NCBI GenBank assembly: GCA_934154785.1
Contig: CAKPGL010000001.1
Coordinates: 124,001 to 188,000 of the forward strand
From: an uncultured Bacilli bacterium
GTDB lineage: Bacteria > Bacillota_I > Bacilli_A > RF39 > UBA660
DNA: 64,000 nt
Direction of reading: 5' to 3'
Part shown: one piece after another, positions 59,572 through 64,000 of the stretch
Layout of the letters: every line of letters starts with the position of its first letter
Position numbering within the stretch: the stretch's first letter is position 1
The notes under the pieces: generated by a model
Databases searched by the model: none
The model's input: the letters and a program-made list of their open reading frames with translations, nothing else
What the model was told of the DNA's origin: nothing
Made by a program: the position numbers and the translations under genes

Positions 59572-61398
59572 ATGAAAATAAATAATTTACAAATAAATGA
59601 AGAACATTTGCATAATTTATACTTAAAAAAATTGGCATTAGGTGAAATTCAAGGTCCACCAGTAGGTAAAGCTAGTATAGATAAACCGTGGCTTAAGTAC
59701 TATAGTGATTCAGCTATAACTACAGATATACCTGAAGGTTTATCAGTTTATCAATATATGAAGAGCAAAAATATGGATAAGCCTAATAGGATTGCTGTTA
59801 ATTACTATGGCAATTTATTTACATATAAAGAGTTATTTGAAATGATTGATAAATATGCTAGTAAATATAGTAGTTTAGGAGTAAAATCTGGGGATATTGT
59901 CACTATATGTATGCCAAGTACTCCAGAAACTGTTGCTAGTTTTTATGCGTTAAATAAACTGGGTGCTGTTTGTGATATGTTAGACCCACGTTCTAATCCT
60001 ACACAGATGGAGTATTATCTACAACAAAATAAATCTAAGTTACTTATATTGTGTGAAAACTACTATAAAAAATTAGTTGACGCTTGTGATAATTCAGACT
60101 TATCTAAAATTATTTTGATGCCTATAACCCCATCTGCTCCGTTAAAACTTAAATTACTAGTAGATAGTAAGGCAAAGATTGATAATTTTGGCGTAAAAAA
60201 ATCTGATAAGATAATAACTTGGAAAGAGTTTGAAAAATTACCAAATTCGAATACTTTTAATGAAACTATTAATTCACAAGACTTAGCATTAGTAATTCAT
60301 TCTTCAGGTACTACTAGTTTACCTAAAGGTATAGTTTTAACAAACAAGAATGTTAATGCATTAGCCTTACAATATAAATTAACATCTTTAAATACAGCAC
60401 CTGGTTCTAAATTTCTATCAGTTATTCCAGCGTTTGCATCTTTTGGTATAGTAGCATCAATTAATTTGCCACTTACATTATCTATGGAAAACATCCTAGT
60501 ACCAATGGTAAATCCTAAGATTTTTATTCAAAACATGAAAAAAAATCGAATCAATTTTACTCTTACGATTCCTAGTAGCTTTGTAGCACTTTCAAGATAT
60601 AAGAAAGATGATATTGATTTAACTGGATTATATGGACCTGGCGTAGGTGGATATTCTTTAGATTCTGTTAAAGAACAAGAAGTTCAAGATTATTTAAAAG
60701 AACACCATAGTCCTGTTCCAATGTTATCAGGTTGGGGTATGTCTGAATTATCTTCTACAGCCTGCTTGGAACTTCCAGAATGTAACAAATTACTATCATC
60801 TGGTATACCTCTTCCTAAAAATGTTGTATCAATATTTGAACCTAAAACTGATAAAGAATTATCTTATAATCAGGAGGGTGAAATTTGTGTAACAGGTCCA
60901 ACAATTATGAAAGGTTATTTAAATAATCCTGCAAAAACTAATGAAGTTATAAAAAAACATAGCGATGGCAACATGTGGCTTCATTCAGGTGATGTTGGAT
61001 ATATAGACGAGGATGGCCGTTTGACGGTTGTTGGACGATTAGAACGTATGATAATTAAAGGCGCCGATGGTTTTAAAATATTTCCACAAAAAATTGAAGA
61101 AGTAATTGTATGTTCAAAATATGTTGATGCTTGTACTGTTGTAGGGTTTAACACCTATGAACATGGAGTAGTGCCAAAAGCATATATTGTTTTAAGAAAA
61201 GAATATATTAATGATAAAGAAGACGCTTTAAAAGATATTAAAGATTTATGTTCCGCTAAGTTGTCTGTAAGAGCCATTCCTGATATTTTTGAGGTAATTG
61301 ATCATATGCCTTACACTAGTATGGGTAAAGTGGATTTTAAGTTATTAGAAAAAGGTTTAGATGACAATAAAGATGTACAAAAAGTAAAAAAAAGATAA
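59572..61398 (+). CDS. AMP-dependent acyl-CoA synthetase/ligase
   Basis: The start is ATG 59572, with TGGGGGATA upstream; the longer frame begins 8 codons earlier without an SD. The 608-residue ANL-superfamily enzyme has the P-loop HSSGTTSLPKGI, the SGWGMSELSSTA motif, HSGDVGYIDEDGRLTVVGR (A8 hinge region) and a C-terminal catalytic Lys segment SMGKVDFK. It activates a carboxylic acid as acyl-AMP and usually transfers it to CoA or a carrier. No carrier protein gene is adjacent, so the acid and acceptor remain unknown. Confidence 0.88.
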   Translation: MKINNLQINEEHLHNLYLKKLALGEIQGPPVGKASIDKPWLKYYSDSAITTDIPEGLSVYQYMKSKNMDKPNRIAVNYYGNLFTYKELFEMIDKYASKYSSLGVKSGDIVTICMPSTPETVASFYALNKLGAVCDMLDPRSNPTQMEYYLQQNKSKLLILCENYYKKLVDACDNSDLSKIILMPITPSAPLKLKLLVDSKAKIDNFGVKKSDKIITWKEFEKLPNSNTFNETINSQDLALVIHSSGTTSLPKGIVLTNKNVNALALQYKLTSLNTAPGSKFLSVIPAFASFGIVASINLPLTLSMENILVPMVNPKIFIQNMKKNRINFTLTIPSSFVALSRYKKDDIDLTGLYGPGVGGYSLDSVKEQEVQDYLKEHHSPVPMLSGWGMSELSSTACLELPECNKLLSSGIPLPKNVVSIFEPKTDKELSYNQEGEICVTGPTIMKGYLNNPAKTNEVIKKHSDGNMWLHSGDVGYIDEDGRLTVVGRLERMIIKGADGFKIFPQKIEEVIVCSKYVDACTVVGFNTYEHGVVPKAYIVLRKEYINDKEDALKDIKDLCSAKLSVRAIPDIFEVIDHMPYTSMGKVDFKLLEKGLDDNKDVQKVKKR

Positions 61399-61419
61399 AT
61401 TAAAGTTTTATCTTTTTTC
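61388..61419 (+). terminator. Terminator
   Basis: AAAAAAGATAAA pairs with TTTATCTTTTTT across a 7-nt loop, overlapping the stop codon. Confidence 0.75.
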
Positions 61420-61454
61420 TTATTGTGTTATACTTATAATAGGTTGGTGAGTAT

Positions 61455-63221
61455 ATGAATAGTTGTAATTTATTAACTATAGGAAGCCTATTTTATAGTA
61501 TATTATTAATGATAGTTTTTTTTACTAAAAGACGTTTGTCTAGTATAGAAAATCGTGTTTATGGAGCATTAATTATATCGAATTTTATAGGTATAGTAAT
61601 AGCAATAGCGTGCTACATAACGGTATCAAATTACGATACTTTAGTGGTTTTAAATTATGTAGTATCTAGATTATACTTAATGTATTTAGTTTTCTTTATC
61701 TTTGTTTTCTTCTATTATTTGATTACTATATTGTATCAAAATAAAAAAGTTGTAAATTATTCGTTTAATTTTTTGATAATAGCCTTTTTAATAATTAGTT
61801 TAATTATTTTTGGGTTACCACTTTACTATCATAATACAGATGGTGCAGTTTATTCTTATGGCCCTGCAGCTAATTTAGTGTATGTTATTGCTACAATCAG
61901 TATGGTAACCTGGTCGTTTCTTTTAATTAAAAATTATAAATCTATTAAAAATAAAAAATTTTTACCTATAATTTTATTTATTATAGGTGCTATGGTGGTG
62001 ACAATAGTTCAAAAATTAAATCCATCATTATTATTAATGACTTCAATGGAAACATTTGTTACAGTAATAATGTACTTTACAATAGAAAACCCAGATTTGA
62101 AAATGTTAGAAAGTTATCACGATGCTAAACAATATGCCGAAGATTTGAATATTGAAAAACAAATGTTTATTTATAATATATCTCAAGATATGAAAATTCC
62201 TCTTATTAAAACAAGTAAGTATTGTGAAAATTTATTATATTCAGATGATTTAAATACTTATAAAAATGGTATTAGAAGTATTAAGAGTGAGTGTAACTCT
62301 ATGATTCAAAAAATAAATAGTATTTATGATATTGATATTGATGATATAAAAAATATTGATACTGATAATACTAAATATAACTTAAGTAATCTATTAAAAT
62401 TAGTTACTAGTAATGTAAAGAAAGATATAGAAGAATCTAATAAGAAAATTCAATTTATAACTTCTATAGATGATACATTACCTAAAGAATTAATAGGTGA
62501 TATAACAAGACTTAAAGAAGTATTAAATAAATTATTTAAACTATCTATTAAAAATACTAAAGAAGGATTTATAGAGTTTAAAGTCCAAGGATTAGTAAAA
62601 GGAAATATATGTAGATTAATGATATCTTTAGAAGATTCTGGTAAAGGAATAGAAACAGAAAAACTAGAAGAAATGTTATCTAAAGATGCCAAAGAAAATG
62701 AATTAGGTACTGCAAAAAAGATTATTAATATTTTAGGTGGAAACTTAATTGTTAGTAGTAATGTTGGAGTAGGAACAAAAGTAAATATAGTTTTAGACCA
62801 AGAAATATCAATATCTAATAAGAAAGGTTTAGATAAATATGAAGATTCATATTTTGATAAAAAGAATATATTAGTATTAGGTGGAAGTACTGATGAAAGA
62901 AAAATATTCATGCGAGAGATAGATGAATATAATGGCGTAATGGAAACTGCCGAATCTATTAATGAAATAATAGAAAGTATAAAAAAACATAAAAGATATT
63001 ATGCGATAATAATAGATGGAGATATAAAATATCATACAATAAAAGAAGTAGTAGAGAAGTTAAAAAATATAAAAGGCTTTAATAGTAATATAATTGTATT
63101 TAGTAAAGAAAAAGAAATGAAATCTAGTAAGAATAGAGCAATAATAGGCATACAAGGATATATAGCACGTCCTTTAGTAGAGGGTTCAGTATTAGATACA
63201 TTAAAGAACTTAGATAAATAG
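61455..63221 (+). CDS. Degenerate hybrid histidine kinase with receiver domain
   Basis: A 588-residue protein. Six or so membrane helices (8-210) are followed by a helical pair, a HATPase-like domain (about 345-450) and a receiver-like domain (about 470-588). The phosphoacceptor motif reads YNISQDMKIPL, with Gln244 where His is required. The N-box is altered (KLFKLSIKNT), but G1 DSGKGI (394-399) and G2 ELGTAKKI remain. The receiver lacks the DD acidic pair (LVLGGST) but has Asp521. It is probably a signalling scaffold or phosphatase-type sensor. TTGGTGAG precedes the ATG. Confidence 0.75.
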   Translation: MNSCNLLTIGSLFYSILLMIVFFTKRRLSSIENRVYGALIISNFIGIVIAIACYITVSNYDTLVVLNYVVSRLYLMYLVFFIFVFFYYLITILYQNKKVVNYSFNFLIIAFLIISLIIFGLPLYYHNTDGAVYSYGPAANLVYVIATISMVTWSFLLIKNYKSIKNKKFLPIILFIIGAMVVTIVQKLNPSLLLMTSMETFVTVIMYFTIENPDLKMLESYHDAKQYAEDLNIEKQMFIYNISQDMKIPLIKTSKYCENLLYSDDLNTYKNGIRSIKSECNSMIQKINSIYDIDIDDIKNIDTDNTKYNLSNLLKLVTSNVKKDIEESNKKIQFITSIDDTLPKELIGDITRLKEVLNKLFKLSIKNTKEGFIEFKVQGLVKGNICRLMISLEDSGKGIETEKLEEMLSKDAKENELGTAKKIINILGGNLIVSSNVGVGTKVNIVLDQEISISNKKGLDKYEDSYFDKKNILVLGGSTDERKIFMREIDEYNGVMETAESINEIIESIKKHKRYYAIIIDGDIKYHTIKEVVEKLKNIKGFNSNIIVFSKEKEMKSSKNRAIIGIQGYIARPLVEGSVLDTLKNLDK

Positions 63222-63245
63222 GGTAACGAAAGTTATCTTTTTTTC
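63222..63245 (+). terminator. Terminator
   Basis: GGTAAC-GAAA-GTTATC (one G-T pair) followed by T7. Confidence 0.7.
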
Positions 63246-63293
63246 TAGTTATAAAATTGTTTTTCCTTAATATATTTAAATGGGAGGACAATC

Positions 63294-64000
63294 ATGAATG
63301 CTAGAAATGGACTAACAGATGATGAAGTTTTAAAAAGCAGAGAAAAGTATGGAAGTAATCAAATTACTAATAAAAAAAAGAATAGTTTTCTAAAACTATT
63401 TATTGAGACTTTAGGTGATCCTATTATTAGAATACTAGTAATAGCACTAGGTATAAAACTAGTGTTTTTAATGAAAGACTTTGATTGGTATGAAACTGTA
63501 GGCATAGTAGTAGCAATCTTTTTAGCGTCATTTATATCAACCATATCTGAATATGGTAGTGAAAAAGCTTTTGAAAAATTACAAGAAGAAGCTTCTAAAG
63601 TAAAGTGCCGAGTTCGCCGTAATGGTAAACTAGTGGAACTTAATATAGATGATGTAGTAGTAGGTGATATAGTTTTATTAACTACTGGTGATAGGGTTCC
63701 AGCAGACGGTGTATTAATAAATGGTGAGTTGGAAGTTGATGAATCTTCATTGAATGGCGAAACTAAGGCTTCTAATAAAGAAAGTATCAAAATGGGTATG
63801 GCTGTAACGGAGAAGAACACAGTATTTCGGGGTACAGTAATATATTCTAAAGAAGCTGAAGTAAAAATAACCAAAGTAGGTGATCAGACATTTTATGGAA
63901 CTATGGCGGCAGAGCTGCAAGAAAAAAGTCCTGAAAGTCCTTTAAAAATACGCTTACGTCACTTAGCACAAATAATTAGTAGAATAGGCTATGTTGGAGC
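63294..64000 (+). CDS. Calcium-type P-type cation ATPase (3' partial)
   Basis: ATG 63294 follows GGGAGGACA, and the frame is open to the window end (235 codons). It begins with a cation-ATPase N-terminal domain (LTDDEVLKSREKYGSNQIT). Two membrane helices follow, then the actuator domain with VRRNGKLVELNIDDVVVGDIV, GDRVPADG and DESSLNGET (TGES loop, here NGET). The order and motifs are those of P2-type calcium ATPases (PMCA/SERCA-like). The phosphorylation site DKTGT would lie beyond the window. It exports calcium or another cation using ATP. Confidence 0.85.
   Translation, partial: MNARNGLTDDEVLKSREKYGSNQITNKKKNSFLKLFIETLGDPIIRILVIALGIKLVFLMKDFDWYETVGIVVAIFLASFISTISEYGSEKAFEKLQEEASKVKCRVRRNGKLVELNIDDVVVGDIVLLTTGDRVPADGVLINGELEVDESSLNGETKASNKESIKMGMAVTEKNTVFRGTVIYSKEAEVKITKVGDQTFYGTMAAELQEKSPESPLKIRLRHLAQIISRIGYVG

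Overview
This is AT-rich DNA read with the standard bacterial code (TGA closes the gene at 24278-25288 and Trp is TGG). The sporulation block spoIID-spoIIQ-spoIIID-mbl, the spore-coat cotJ genes, addB-addA, an HrcA-type CIRCE operator, tagO and SD-rich starts point to an endospore-forming low-GC Bacillota, most likely an uncultured Bacilli/Erysipelotrichia-like lineage. This placement is inference from gene content. No rRNA genes or CRISPR arrays were seen, and there is one tRNA (His).

Layout. 1-6.7 kb: M23 peptidase, flippase and M23/G5 peptidase genes, then rpiB, a DUF1146 protein and asnB. 6.7-9.7 kb: spoIID-spoIIQ-spoIIID-mbl in the Bacillus order. 9.7-13.5 kb: an inserted accessory cassette that I read as a diversity-generating retroelement (DGR). 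It holds a TasA/camelysin-like surface protein with a C-terminal variable repeat, an Asn-codon-rich template repeat, a MutS-like (MSL) accessory gene, an Avd-like gene and a DGR-type reverse transcriptase. A near-identical 53-bp repeat bounds the cassette; it duplicates the last codons and terminator of mbl. Both the MSL and RT genes are broken by the same kind of -1 shift at a six-base homopolymer, and the template no longer matches the variable repeat cleanly, so the system looks decayed or depends on slippage. 13.5-19 kb: tagO, a YetF-like protein and four membrane-anchored unknown proteins. Two of these have duplicated promoters whose -35/-10 spacer is filled by an 18- or 20-base T run, a phase-variation architecture.

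19-28.6 kb: typA, an ABC-F gene, an envelope polysaccharide cluster (GT-C transferase, ATP-grasp protein, two tandem GT4 enzymes) and a convergent ddl. 28.7-31 kb: a 56-residue zinc-ribbon gene, a lipoprotein, cotJC and a CotJA-CotJB fusion on the minus strand, then tRNA-His. 31-49 kb: mostly housekeeping and small unknown genes, including a TetR regulator, two flavodoxin-like proteins, a ZIP transporter, a UvrD-like helicase, an RluA-type enzyme, CIRCE-controlled hsp20, a polysaccharide deacetylase, an SDR/PLP-enzyme pair and rnr. 49-64 kb: a cluster of DnaA-box-like 9-mers, mscL, addB-addA, an unusual sigma-70-like protein, an HTH protein, unknown envelope proteins, an acyl-CoA synthetase, a degenerate hybrid histidine kinase and the 5' part of a calcium-type P-ATPase.

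The core genes serve cell-wall metabolism, sporulation and DNA repair. The accessory material (DGR target, T-tract promoters, glycosyltransferases) concerns variation of the cell surface. All family calls come from reading motifs by eye; no database search was run.
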